From positions 620,001-684,000 of the forward strand of contig JADJRO010000001.1 of assembly GCA_016712145.1 (NCBI GenBank): a stretch of DNA of 64,000 bases, given 5' to 3'. Each line of letters starts with the position of its first letter. Positions within the stretch are counted from its first letter, which is position 1. The notes beneath the pieces were generated by a model that saw only the letters and a program-made list of their open reading frames with translations, was not told where the DNA came from and did no database searches. The translations under genes and the position numbers were made by a program. Of the stretch, positions 6,519 to 14,632 are shown piece by piece. This DNA is from Saprospiraceae bacterium (GTDB lineage Bacteria; Bacteroidota; Bacteroidia; Chitinophagales; Saprospiraceae).

Positions 6519-6971
6519 CTAGAGGGTCATTGATTCAATATGGGAATTAATTGATACATACATACTTTGGTCCTTATGCATAAAGCATCCAAAATATAAA
6601 TTAGAGCCGTTGCTAGATAAATTCTTAGTTATACAAATTACCTCATTGTTGCTTGGAGACCAATTATTCCATATTTGAGATAGGCTATTCATACCATCAT
6701 GATCACTCCAATAAAATAAAATTGTATCCTCATGTGAACATACCACATCCTGTATAGCACTGCAAATACCTGTAATTGCAGATCGATCAAATACTGTATT
6801 TTGATTTTGTCTTTTATTGTTTAATATTATCTCATAGCAATCCAAAAACTCATAGGCATAATTTATCCAATCATAAGCATCACCATGCCTTAGATCTAGA
6901 CTATAAATGTTTCCATTTATTTCTAATTTCCAATTAAATTTTAAAGGAACTGCCCTTCTGGGTGGAGGCAC
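6519..6971 (-). CDS. Hypothetical protein, second gene of small operon
   Basis: 150 residues from a GTG at 6971-6969 that overlaps the TAG of the upstream small gene by one base (TAGTG), suggesting translational coupling. The sequence is soluble with mixed alpha/beta composition (LEINGNIYSLDLRHGDAYDWI, then TILFYWSDHDGMNSL). No catalytic motif is recognised. It sits between a 50-residue and a 118-residue protein in the same short operon. Function unknown. Confidence 0.55.
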   Translation of the reverse strand: MPPPRRAVPLKFNWKLEINGNIYSLDLRHGDAYDWINYAYEFLDCYEIILNNKRQNQNTVFDRSAITGICSAIQDVVCSHEDTILFYWSDHDGMNSLSQIWNNWSPSNNEVICITKNLSSNGSNLYFGCFMHKDQSMYVSINSHIESMTL

Positions 6972-7123
6972 TAACCAGTAATTTTACCAGCTTCTATTAA
7001 TTCAGCCCTTTTACCGTTGCTGATTGCATCAAGAATTTCACTCTTTTCTTTCAACCCGTTTATTACTCTTTCCTTAAAGTCAGGTGGAAATGCACCTACT
7101 TTAAACTCTGTTCCGCTGTTCAT
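6971..7123 (-). CDS. Small hypothetical protein, first gene of small operon
   Basis: 50 residues from ATG 7123-7121 (MNSGTEFKVGAFPPDFKERV ...) to TAG 6973-6971. It is charged and helical in the middle (FKERVINGLKEKSEILDAI), with a KRAELIEAG helix near the end. Its stop codon overlaps the GTG of the next gene, which is the main reason to believe it is real. It resembles the small co-translated partner of a toxin or regulatory pair in layout only. Confidence 0.5.
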   Translation of the reverse strand: MNSGTEFKVGAFPPDFKERVINGLKEKSEILDAISNGKRAELIEAGKITG

Positions 7124-7872
7124 AGATCTTAGTTTGTATTACAAATATATAATAGATTTAATCAAAGTCCCACAAAAATTCCATAATATTTGAAAAACAT
7201 TAAACATTTTACAAAATAAATCAAATATTATCCAGGTCCATTAGGTCCTTATTAATTAGAAGGTCCATATATGAAACATTACATGATTATATAATGAAAC
7301 GTCCAATCTGCCCAAGTATTATTAACAGAAAGAAATAACCCTTACAAAATGCCTGTACTTTGCCAGCAGGACTCCTGAACCATTTTGTCCACAATCAGCT
7401 AATCCTCAAAACTTTGAATACCAAATTCAGCTTTGTACCGGTATATCAAGTTTTGACAGCAAATTGCCAGCTAATTAGTTTATCATATATTCCATTATAT
7501 TTATATATTTGTATCATTAAATGGTACGTTTTTGGATCAATTTCCTACAGTAACCAAAAAAACAACTCTGCATCTGGCTCGGATTGGTTCAGCCAGGAGG
7601 CAAACTTGACTATCGCGCATTAAGCAATGACTACTTTACTCCTAAAGTATTAGATTCCATTGGCTTAACGCCTGAATTATATCGTAAAAAACGACGCTTT
7701 GATGCTGTAAAAACACGCCAAATCATCCACTTATTTAACCTGGAATACCAATTTAAAGGCTATAAGTCCCTATAAATACCCTTAATTCCCGGTATAAGTA
7801 CGTTCCTTTTTAATTATATTATTATTACATTTTATTTAACTCTCATACTGAGTTTAACCTAAAATAAAAGTA
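7124..7872. other. AT-rich spacer before the virion-like cluster
   Basis: Holds no confident gene. A plus-strand frame (7584-7775) is described separately. A promoter-like TACATTTT (7826-7833), with a T tract near 7807, lies 40 bp before the first cluster gene and is the best candidate for the cluster promoter. Confidence 0.35.
7584..7775 (+). pseudogene. Possible gene remnant upstream of the cluster
   Basis: 63 codons without an ATG start (TTG at 7584) and ending in TAA. The second half looks protein-like (DYFTPKVLDSIGLTPELYRK, then RQIIHLFNLEYQF), suggesting the end of a helical protein whose beginning is lost or shifted. The same stretch is open in a second frame (7360-7623), so a frameshift near 7600 is possible. 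Low certainty. Confidence 0.25.
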
Positions 7873-8322
7873 TTGAAAGGAGTTCTTACTTGGATTGGTG
7901 CCATTGCAGTTGGATATGTCTTATTTAATTCCATTGCACGAAGTGTGGCCAATAATCTAAGCCTGGTTAAAGCTACCGTTAAAGTTGGCTCACTTTCATT
8001 TTCTGGTATTAGTCTCAAAGTAAATCTGCACATAAAAAACAACACCGCTTTAGCCATTCCCGTGGATGGATTCAGCGGTTTTGTTCATTACGGCATCAAC
8101 CCGATTGCTCCGGTTGATATCCGCAAAAGCTATGTGATCCAGCCTCAAGCAATCAGCATCATAACGATAGATAGCTTAATTGAATTTTCAAAATTAAGCA
8201 CAGCAATTTCTGATATCATCAAAAGTGGTGAATATCTAAATGCTTTAAAATTAAAAGGTCAGTTGGCCTATGAAAGTATTTCTATACCCATAGACATCAA
8301 CTTAAATCCTTTTAATGCATGA
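7873..8322 (+). CDS. Membrane-anchored LEA14-like protein
   Basis: 149 residues from TTG 7873 (MKGVLTWIGAIAVGYVLF). One hydrophobic segment at residues 5-25 is followed by a beta-sandwich-like region (VKATVKVGSLSFSGISLKV, then LHIKNNTALAIPVDG) that resembles LEA14/water-stress domains. The first in-frame ATG is not available near the N-terminus, and TTG keeps the membrane segment. It overlaps the transglutaminase-fold gene by ATGA. Probable role: a membrane-bound structural protein of the particle or a periplasm-facing accessory; this is inferred from position. Confidence 0.55.
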   Translation: MKGVLTWIGAIAVGYVLFNSIARSVANNLSLVKATVKVGSLSFSGISLKVNLHIKNNTALAIPVDGFSGFVHYGINPIAPVDIRKSYVIQPQAISIITIDSLIEFSKLSTAISDIIKSGEYLNALKLKGQLAYESISIPIDINLNPFNA

Positions 8323-10001
8323 GCCAAACGGCCATTGATACACGCGTAATTCCAAAACCAACGGGAATAAAACGCACCATGTATGAAGATGGCGATACCT
8401 GGGACATCATTAAGGTGATCCTATTGGCAGATACAAAGCTTGGCAATTTCATGTGTGAATTTGCTTCACAGTTTGAAAAATCATATGCCGGCCTTTATGA
8501 AATCTGGCATTTCGTGCATAAGAATATTCGATACGTTGCTGACAGACCAGGGCTTGAAAAAGTAAAAGATCCACGCCAAACATGGAAGGATGGATACGGG
8601 GACTGTAAATCCTTTTCGCTTTTTCTAGCTAGCATACTGCGATGCTTAAAGATTAAATACAAGTATCGTTTTGTGTCTTATGGTCGCAATGCAGAGCCAA
8701 CGCATGTATATGTAGTTGCTACAATTAATAATCAAGAAGTAATTCTCGATAGTGTTCATGATAAGTTTGATGAAGAAGTCGATTACTCTAAAAAATGGGA
8801 CCGCATGACTAAAATAGTTTATATACAAGGACTTCCAATGATTGCTACTCGTAAGGCTATACCTTCCGTACGACAGCGTATTGCAGATGGTCCACGTCAG
8901 CAGGCCGCAAAAAGAGAACTCATACCGGCAGGACTTACAGAAGGAGCACTCACTTTAGAATTGCTTTGGGATCATATCAATATTTTAAAAGCTTATTACG
9001 GTGATTCAGATGGACTTTTACAACAAGCTCAGAATATAATATTCGGCGCTCGCAGAGGACATTTTCATTATGACAATACATTGCCAACTGGATATATAGA
9101 TCCTCGTCTCAATGATTTAATAAAGCAAACTCAGCGGGCTGCACAAAATACCAGAATCAGTGGTACCAACCACAGAATTGGAACCCTAGAATATACACGT
9201 CCAAAATCGTATCCTAAAAATTGCAATGAAATTTATACTCCGGAAATTAAACGCCTGCAAAATGAATTATTTCAATTGCATCAAAAAGAATTGCAAAAGG
9301 GCGGTGGATTAAAAGGCGAAGAATACAAACGTTATCTGGAATTAAATAAATACATCGCTGATGTAAAAAATGATTTCAATGAATGCCAATTAGCAAATGA
9401 ATTTGCTGAATTACTTGCAAAAAGAATTGATGGATCTGCTCATCATGTTTTGTATGAATTTATTGAAGATGCAAACTCACAACCAAATGTAGTAAGTACT
9501 AAATCTACACTTCATAAAATTGCTATTTCAAATCTTGCACAATTATCTCATGTAGATCGTGCCAATGTTAACCTAATGGTTAAAAATGGCATCATGAGAA
9601 CCAATACAGGTTTGAAATTACCAAATGGAATTGGCATTTTCCCAGCTGATGCTATTGCTGTATTAAAAGCCGCAGGAGCACAAGGATATAATGGACCTGG
9701 GATTCATGAACCTATAAGTATTACTGTTGCTGCTGTTACTAAACTAGTTATTGCTCTAATAAGTGCAATATCTGCTTTTAGTGCTTTTATGCAAGCGATG
9801 AATCAACAAAAGAAAATTCAATTTCAATCTTCATTAGCTGGTATTGCAACTCCTGAATTTTCAGCAGATCCTAATGATTGGCTTTTAAATGGATCTGGTT
9901 CCGGAAATGATTCAAGTTCCATTACTCAATACTTACCATGGGTGTTAGGAGGAGCTGCAGCATTAATTTTTTTACCTGACTTAATTAATTCTAAAAAATA
10001 A
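8319..10001 (+). CDS. Transglutaminase-like protein with C-terminal membrane segments
   Basis: 560 residues. The transglutaminase-like cysteine-protease core lies near residues 60-150, with the triad C96 (GYGDCKSF), H129 (PTHVYVVA) and D144 (VILDSV) in order and spacing. A long helical middle follows, then a hydrophobic segment (about 475-495) and a final one near 540-556 (LPWVLGGAAALIFLPDL). It could process or cross-link structural proteins, or act on cell-wall peptides during entry. It overlaps the LEA14-like gene by four bases. Bacteroidota phage-like elements often carry such a protein, but no exact role is established here. Confidence 0.65.
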   Translation: MSQTAIDTRVIPKPTGIKRTMYEDGDTWDIIKVILLADTKLGNFMCEFASQFEKSYAGLYEIWHFVHKNIRYVADRPGLEKVKDPRQTWKDGYGDCKSFSLFLASILRCLKIKYKYRFVSYGRNAEPTHVYVVATINNQEVILDSVHDKFDEEVDYSKKWDRMTKIVYIQGLPMIATRKAIPSVRQRIADGPRQQAAKRELIPAGLTEGALTLELLWDHINILKAYYGDSDGLLQQAQNIIFGARRGHFHYDNTLPTGYIDPRLNDLIKQTQRAAQNTRISGTNHRIGTLEYTRPKSYPKNCNEIYTPEIKRLQNELFQLHQKELQKGGGLKGEEYKRYLELNKYIADVKNDFNECQLANEFAELLAKRIDGSAHHVLYEFIEDANSQPNVVSTKSTLHKIAISNLAQLSHVDRANVNLMVKNGIMRTNTGLKLPNGIGIFPADAIAVLKAAGAQGYNGPGIHEPISITVAAVTKLVIALISAISAFSAFMQAMNQQKKIQFQSSLAGIATPEFSADPNDWLLNGSGSGNDSSSITQYLPWVLGGAAALIFLPDLINSKK

Positions 10002-10008
10002 AACCAAC

Positions 10009-10116
10009 ATGAGACAAAGACGTCGCAGAACTCGCAATGTAGAGCCGGTTGCTTCTAGCAAACCAGCTCCAAAAGCAAAGCCTGTTGTTAAAAAACAGAC
10101 TACTCCAAAATCGTAA
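10009..10116 (+). CDS. Tiny arginine-rich protein
   Basis: 35 residues (MRQRRRRTRNVEP...KAKPVVKKQTTPKS). The N-terminus has six arginines in the first nine residues and the rest is rich in Lys and Pro. It starts 8 bp after the transglutaminase-fold gene and ends 27 bp before another basic protein. The composition suits nucleic-acid neutralisation or packaging inside a particle, as in protamine-like virion proteins. This is an inference from charge only. Confidence 0.5.
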   Translation: MRQRRRRTRNVEPVASSKPAPKAKPVVKKQTTPKS

Positions 10117-10143
10117 ATTTCTTCACTAAAAATAATTTCAGTC

Positions 10144-10404
10144 ATGAGTAAAAAATCTTCATCCATCGGACGCCGCAGAAAAAAAACTACCACTCGTCGT
10201 CGCAAAGCAACTGTAGGAAAAAAATCCTTGGGTGCAACATTAAAGGCTTTTGGTAGAACATATACCAAAAAGTCTTGTAGCCGAACCAAAGCTGCAGCCA
10301 CTAAATCAGCTAATGCATCAAAACGTGCTGGTAAATCTGCTATGGTTAAAAAGAATCCTGCAGGTGGCTACTGCACTTTTGTTCGCTCAAAAAAAGCTGC
10401 ATAA
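10144..10404 (+). CDS. Small highly basic, histone/protamine-like protein
   Basis: 86 residues with over a third Lys/Arg (SSSIGRRRKKTTTRRRKATV, then LGATLKAFGRTYTKKSCSRT), no membrane segment, and alanine/lysine repeats in the second half (SANASKRAGKSAM). A C-terminal GGYCTFVRSKKAA may be a short ordered tail. Very basic mini-proteins between membrane and capsid-like genes suggest genome condensation in the particle. No homologue is named. Confidence 0.55.
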   Translation: MSKKSSSIGRRRKKTTTRRRKATVGKKSLGATLKAFGRTYTKKSCSRTKAAATKSANASKRAGKSAMVKKNPAGGYCTFVRSKKAA

Positions 10405-10406
10405 TC

Positions 10407-10883
10407 ATGTGCTCCGGTAAAATCGCATGTAAATCATGCGCTCGCAAATCTGCTATTGGCAGAATTGGACGCCGTCGTCGTAAATCAAAAAATTCATCAA
10501 TAAATTCTATCTCCATGAAAAAACTCAATTTAAAAAGCTTCCAGCCTGCCTTGGAAGTCGCTGGAGGGTTAGTTGCGAGTAAATTCATAAACACCCTGCC
10601 TATCGATTTTGTAAAAAATAATCCGACCATTGGTGCTGTTGCAAAAATTGGTATCGGTGTATTGTTTGGAAATAAAGCCGGAACCATCGGTAACATTGCT
10701 AAAGGTGTTATGGTCGGCGGTGTTACAGACTTGATCGAAAAGTATTTGCCAAGCCTTACACCTGGTAATTCAAACGTTGCCGGTATTCAATCACTGTTGC
10801 CGCCAAGACGTCGTGATGCAATCGCAGGAAGCAATTACCCTGGCATTGGGTGTCCAATGAAAGAAACTGAGGCTTACGCTTAA
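10407..10883 (+). CDS. Membrane protein with basic N-terminal tail
   Basis: 158 residues. The N-terminus carries CSGKIACKSCARKS and an RRRRK cluster (about 22-27). The middle has glycine/alanine-rich hydrophobic helices (LEVAGGLVASKF; VAKIGIGVLFGN; AKGVMVGGVTDLI) suited to an internal membrane. It starts 2 bp after the preceding basic protein gene. An alternative start at Met37 (MKKLNLKSF) would remove the basic tail. Likely a virion membrane or DNA-anchoring protein, by context only. Confidence 0.5.
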   Translation: MCSGKIACKSCARKSAIGRIGRRRRKSKNSSINSISMKKLNLKSFQPALEVAGGLVASKFINTLPIDFVKNNPTIGAVAKIGIGVLFGNKAGTIGNIAKGVMVGGVTDLIEKYLPSLTPGNSNVAGIQSLLPPRRRDAIAGSNYPGIGCPMKETEAYA

Positions 10884-10916
10884 ACCAATTTTTAAAACCT
10901 ATAAACTTTTATAATC

Positions 10917-11735
10917 GTGAAAAACTTAAAGACTATTTTATCTTACATTTTAGCTGCTATCGTTGTTATGGCAATGCCTTATTTTGCCGGTGCAGCTGAT
11001 CATTCCTTTTTGGTTTTTGCAGCCTCAGGCATGATGGTAGCTCCGGATCCGATCCGTGCTGCATTTTCAAGAGCTGCTGAACATTTCAAAGCTCAAAATG
11101 GCGTATCTGAATTATCAGAATTAAATCTGCAACAATTCAATTGCCGTATGATTAAAGAATTATCAAATACCAATAATTCATATACGCTTGATGTAAAAGC
11201 TAAAAATGCAATCAATACCGACTTACAAGGATTTGAAATTCTTGCTCCGGATAAAAATCATTTCTTTGCGGCCTTCATTCGTGTAGGTTTAAGAAAATTT
11301 GACGCAACAAATAAATTGTTGTACCCGGTATTTAATCACGCAGATGGTAACTACCATGTTGTTGCAAATGAATTTAAATCAGTATTGGCATTGTTCAACG
11401 GTTCTACGGACATCGTTACAGATAACAACTCACGGGTTGTAAATTTGAATAACGATGTGTTTTATCGTGTACCAGGTCAACAATATGAACTTGTTGCATC
11501 TGCTCAACCATTCTTTCCAGCTTATGGATCATCATTAGAAGAAAAAGGCTACCATCAGGCAGCTCCAAATTTAGTGATGGACACCAACAAAGTAAATCAA
11601 ATTAAAGTCTTGTTGAAAGGTTACCAGGCTGCAATTGTAGGTGGTGCCGATTTCAACTGCTTGCAAGTTGATATCTACGGTTGGTTGTTTAGTGGTGTTG
11701 TTGCTAATGGTGGTGCTTGTGGCGCTGCTGTTTAA
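10917..11735 (+). CDS. Candidate major capsid or coat protein
   Basis: 272 residues from GTG 10917. A hydrophobic N-terminal segment (about 5-27, LSYILAAIVVMAMPYFAGAA) resembles a signal anchor. The rest alternates short beta-strands with polar loops (NSYTLDVKAKNAI; HFFAAFIRVGLRKF; QIKVLLKGYQAAIVGG; LQVDIYGWLF), as in jelly-roll proteins. An intrinsic terminator immediately after this gene, in the middle of an otherwise continuous operon, would raise its transcript relative to downstream genes, as for a coat protein. Fold and role are unproven; a secreted protein of other function is possible. Confidence 0.45.
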   Translation: MKNLKTILSYILAAIVVMAMPYFAGAADHSFLVFAASGMMVAPDPIRAAFSRAAEHFKAQNGVSELSELNLQQFNCRMIKELSNTNNSYTLDVKAKNAINTDLQGFEILAPDKNHFFAAFIRVGLRKFDATNKLLYPVFNHADGNYHVVANEFKSVLALFNGSTDIVTDNNSRVVNLNNDVFYRVPGQQYELVASAQPFFPAYGSSLEEKGYHQAAPNLVMDTNKVNQIKVLLKGYQAAIVGGADFNCLQVDIYGWLFSGVVANGGACGAAV

Positions 11736-11762
11736 TAAGAACTTTCATATACATAATTTTTG

Positions 11763-11796
11763 TCAGGCAGTGGTAAACGCTGCTGCCTGATTTTTT
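11763..11796 (+). terminator. Internal terminator after the candidate capsid gene
   Basis: TCAGGCAG 11763-11770 pairs perfectly with CTGCCTGA 11783-11790, followed by six T (11791-11796). It lies in the only sizeable gap (83 bp) inside the cluster. Partial read-through would set a high ratio of upstream to downstream products. Confidence 0.8.
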
Positions 11797-11818
11797 AAAC
11801 TTATCAAAACTTAATATC

Positions 11819-12295
11819 ATGAATGGAGGACTTATGCAACAAATGGATCCGCATTTTCGCGAGTGTCCTATACGCAACAATCACCTTGTAGAAATAGTAA
11901 CTGATGGTACCAATCGCCGTTTTAATTTTCCTGATAACAACTTGTTGCAGGATAAACACATTATCGGTGTTCAGGTACTTCGCAAACTTGCCAATTCAAA
12001 ATCACCAACAGGTAGAACATTGGCATCTGATGCCACTATTGATGGAGCATATATCACAATTCGCTCAGGCCAAAAAGATACATTGCGAGATTTTCCTTTG
12101 GCCTTGCTTTCTAAAAAAGCAGATGGTGCTGAGGGTTGTGGTGATTATGTACAATTATCAATACCCGGTGGTTATGTTCCAAATTCATCCTATATCCAAA
12201 TAGCTGATGGAGTTACATTGACTGCCAATGAAGCGATCTTACTGAATTTCATTTACATCCATCCGGATGATTCAAACTGTGATAATCCGCTGTAA
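11819..12295 (+). CDS. Candidate beta-rich structural protein
   Basis: 158 residues with no signal or membrane segment and a strand-rich pattern (HLVEIVTDGTNRRFNFPDNN; HIIGVQVLRKLA; GDYVQLSIPGGYVPNSSYIQ). The FNFPDN..L..K.I.GVQV pattern recalls capsid-type jelly-roll strands, but I cannot name a family with certainty. ATG 11819 is the first start; a second Met at residue 6 is possible. It is the first gene after the internal terminator. Probable minor or penton-like capsid protein by context. Confidence 0.5.
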   Translation: MNGGLMQQMDPHFRECPIRNNHLVEIVTDGTNRRFNFPDNNLLQDKHIIGVQVLRKLANSKSPTGRTLASDATIDGAYITIRSGQKDTLRDFPLALLSKKADGAEGCGDYVQLSIPGGYVPNSSYIQIADGVTLTANEAILLNFIYIHPDDSNCDNPL

Positions 12296-12298
12296 TCA

Positions 12299-13030
12299 AT
12301 GAAAGCTGCACTGCGTAATATTGAAGATGTAAGAGAGTGGTTCATGCAAATGAAAATGCCATACTGGTCACTCTGGAATGGATTTTCTAAGGAAACTAAA
12401 GAACGCGCCGGATACAATGAAGAAGAAGGCGATTTGGAAGCTTCCTGGGATATCCTTGAACAATTTTTACGCAGAAAGCAAGCTTCCGGTGGTCGTATGA
12501 CCATTTTTGTTGCCCCCAAGTTTGGTTCACCAAATGGAGCTACTGAATACCTAGATCTGCCCGTTCGTTCACAACAAGCTGCAATGGCTGGAATACATGG
12601 TGGTGATCCTTACTCCATTGCCGGCAAACCAATTGAGGTTCATATCGCTGAACAAGTAGATGCTAAAATATCAGCACTTGAAAAAGATCGCAAAATAGCA
12701 GATTTAGAGGCACAGCTTGCAGCTAAGCAAGAAGGAACCGGGCTTGAAAAACTTTGGAATCGTATTACGGATGAATTGCCGGTTGAACAAATTATACTTG
12801 GATTGATTGGTCGCTTTGTCAATACAAATACTCCACAAACCGCTATTAATGGAACTCCAAATAAAATGGAAGACATGCAAGAACTTACACCGGAACAAGC
12901 AGATTCTATCAATGAATCGCTTAGTAGAATTCAAAATGTAATTGGAGACCTAACCGTCAATTTAGAAAAGCTTGCTACCTGGATTGAGAAAAATCCAGAC
13001 ATGGCAAAATCTTTATTAAAATCATTATGA
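12299..13030 (+). CDS. Hypothetical protein with coiled coil
   Basis: 243 residues. The N-terminal 100 residues are mixed (MKMPYWSLWNGFSKETKERA...). A coiled-coil segment lies near 115-150 (AEQVDAKISALEKDRKIADL), and helical regions follow to the end (QADSINESLSRIQNVIGDL). No transmembrane segment. It starts 3 bp after the preceding gene. A scaffold, assembly or internal particle protein is conceivable, but no motif proves it. Confidence 0.5.
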   Translation: MKAALRNIEDVREWFMQMKMPYWSLWNGFSKETKERAGYNEEEGDLEASWDILEQFLRRKQASGGRMTIFVAPKFGSPNGATEYLDLPVRSQQAAMAGIHGGDPYSIAGKPIEVHIAEQVDAKISALEKDRKIADLEAQLAAKQEGTGLEKLWNRITDELPVEQIILGLIGRFVNTNTPQTAINGTPNKMEDMQELTPEQADSINESLSRIQNVIGDLTVNLEKLATWIEKNPDMAKSLLKSL

Positions 13031-13043
13031 AACTAAAATCATC

Positions 13044-13466
13044 ATGAATCCAATTATAGCAAAAATTGTAGGAATCACGCTTCCAAAATGGAATAGCAAT
13101 CGTACCAACGAAAATGGTCAATCACAGCTAAAAACTGCTGATGGATCACCTATCAATGAATTTATTACAAACGTCTTACCGGCAGTTAATAAAAATGGGC
13201 GTATCGATAATGTTCGCAATGCAATCATTTTTAAAAATGCTGGGACTACCAAAGTTGTAGTCAATGGTAATGTCACATTAAAACCTGATGGTACCATACA
13301 ACTTGGATCTTCTAATAACCGTGATCTTAATTTTCAGATTTACTCTTATGATTTTCCCGATGATCCATTTAATGCAAATGGAAACAATCGATTGGAAATC
13401 ATAGAGCTTGTAATTGCTAGTTTATTTACTTCTTCTTACCAGCCTCAGGGCATTCAATTAAGATGA
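13044..13466 (+). CDS. Small beta-rich hypothetical protein
   Basis: 140 residues, soluble. Strand-like stretches KVVVNGNVTLKPDGTIQLGS and DLNFQIYSYDFPDD suggest a small beta-sandwich. It overlaps the next gene by ATGA (13463-13466). It occurs in a run of four small soluble proteins between the candidate capsid gene and the secreted spike-like genes, so a minor virion component is likely by position. Confidence 0.5.
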   Translation: MNPIIAKIVGITLPKWNSNRTNENGQSQLKTADGSPINEFITNVLPAVNKNGRIDNVRNAIIFKNAGTTKVVVNGNVTLKPDGTIQLGSSNNRDLNFQIYSYDFPDDPFNANGNNRLEIIELVIASLFTSSYQPQGIQLR

Positions 13467-13843
13467 TTTTGCTATTGTGGGGAGCGATTGTACCTGGCTT
13501 TAATGCAGCTGGTGGAGGTGGAGGCGATACTCCATACAACAACGCATTTGCAAAAACGCGTCAATGGAGAGTTGTTGCGGCTACTACTATACCAGCCGGT
13601 GCAATGATTGTCACAATCATATCCAGAGGAATGCTTGATTCAACAATTAAGTATGGATCAGGTAACCCTGAATTACTTAGAGCAGGTGGATCTTACACAT
13701 TCACGGCCCAAAAAAACCCAGTTAGCAATACCTGGGAATTATCAAAAGAAATTATAGTTACTCCTGGTACCGGTGTCGGTGAAGATATTGAAATCATGGT
13801 TTCGTATCCTTCAAATTCAGGAGTTAACCCTGACTCAATTTAA
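13463..13843 (+). CDS. Small hypothetical protein, strand-rich
   Basis: 126 residues. The start is short and hydrophobic (MILLLWGAIVPGFNAAGGGG), followed by a glycine stretch and then beta-rich sequence (RQWRVVAATTIPAGAMIVTI; GSYTFTAQKNPVSNTW). The N-terminus could be a signal or a buried strand. The ATGA overlap with the previous gene supports the start. Virion protein of unknown role, by context. Confidence 0.5.
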   Translation: MILLLWGAIVPGFNAAGGGGGDTPYNNAFAKTRQWRVVAATTIPAGAMIVTIISRGMLDSTIKYGSGNPELLRAGGSYTFTAQKNPVSNTWELSKEIIVTPGTGVGEDIEIMVSYPSNSGVNPDSI

Positions 13844-13861
13844 CCATTAAACCATATCCAA

Positions 13862-14623
13862 ATGAAACACATTTTAAAATTTTTACTTCTCTTGGTTGCA
13901 TTTATAGCAACATATTCAAACGCAAATGCACAAGCTGGCTTGCAGGGTCAAGTCTATGACTACGAAATGCGCTGGTTGTGCGATTCTGCAAGTGCAACAA
14001 CATTTTACCGATTGGATGTTCATCGTCCAGGGCAAGCAGCTGTTACCATTGGAAATTATAAACCTGATGGGACGTCTTACACATCTACATCGACTATATT
14101 AAGCGGTCCATGTACTTCCGGTGGATCTTATCCTGATTCATCTTATAGTTATTTCGCTTACGAGCATTGCGATTGGGCAACTGGAACAGGTGGAACTCCT
14201 TACTTTATTCTTTATCGAATTGGTACGAAAAATTCTACTGGAGCAATTACACGATCTTATTTAGGAACATTTAACGCCGCTACTGGGGCCGCTTATACAA
14301 TTACAGGATCACCAATGGACGGATATTGCGCAGGCTGGGTAAACAAAACAGTTACGAATCTGCAAAATATAATTTCCACTAATACAACTGGATCAATTTC
14401 TGCGACCAATGGAATGCATAGTGTTGAGATTATGAACATTGGCACCGTTAAAGGCACTGTTACTGTCAATTCAACAACCATGGACATATATCCTGGAACA
14501 AAATGGTATTGCTGGGCCCAAATGGATCCCGTGTCAAATGAATTACTAGGATGCTCTTCTTTAACATATGATTGCACTGCATCTGGTTCTACCACATTTT
14601 TAATCGTTCGTAAAGGAGATTAA
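13862..14623 (+). CDS. Secreted cysteine-rich, spike-like protein 1
   Basis: 253 residues with a clear signal peptide (MKHILKFLLLLVAFIATYSNANA). The mature part starts with the phage-style receptor-binding pattern (MRWLCDSASATTFYRLDVH, then DGTSYTSTSTILSGPC), in which a Cys-Asp turn and a later Cys flank a DGTxYT loop. The C-terminal part (GTVTVNSTTMDIYPGTKWYC) is beta-rich. Related in layout to the next gene, with which it probably arose by duplication. A role in host recognition is inferred; signal-peptide export is unusual for a phage tip and suggests an envelope stage. Confidence 0.5.
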   Translation: MKHILKFLLLLVAFIATYSNANAQAGLQGQVYDYEMRWLCDSASATTFYRLDVHRPGQAAVTIGNYKPDGTSYTSTSTILSGPCTSGGSYPDSSYSYFAYEHCDWATGTGGTPYFILYRIGTKNSTGAITRSYLGTFNAATGAAYTITGSPMDGYCAGWVNKTVTNLQNIISTNTTGSISATNGMHSVEIMNIGTVKGTVTVNSTTMDIYPGTKWYCWAQMDPVSNELLGCSSLTYDCTASGSTTFLIVRKGD

Positions 14624-14632
14624 TAAATAGCT

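Noticed and set aside
7360..7623. 87-codon plus-strand frame before the virion-like cluster
   Set aside because: Low-complexity hydrophobic composition and no start context; possibly one frame of a decayed gene.
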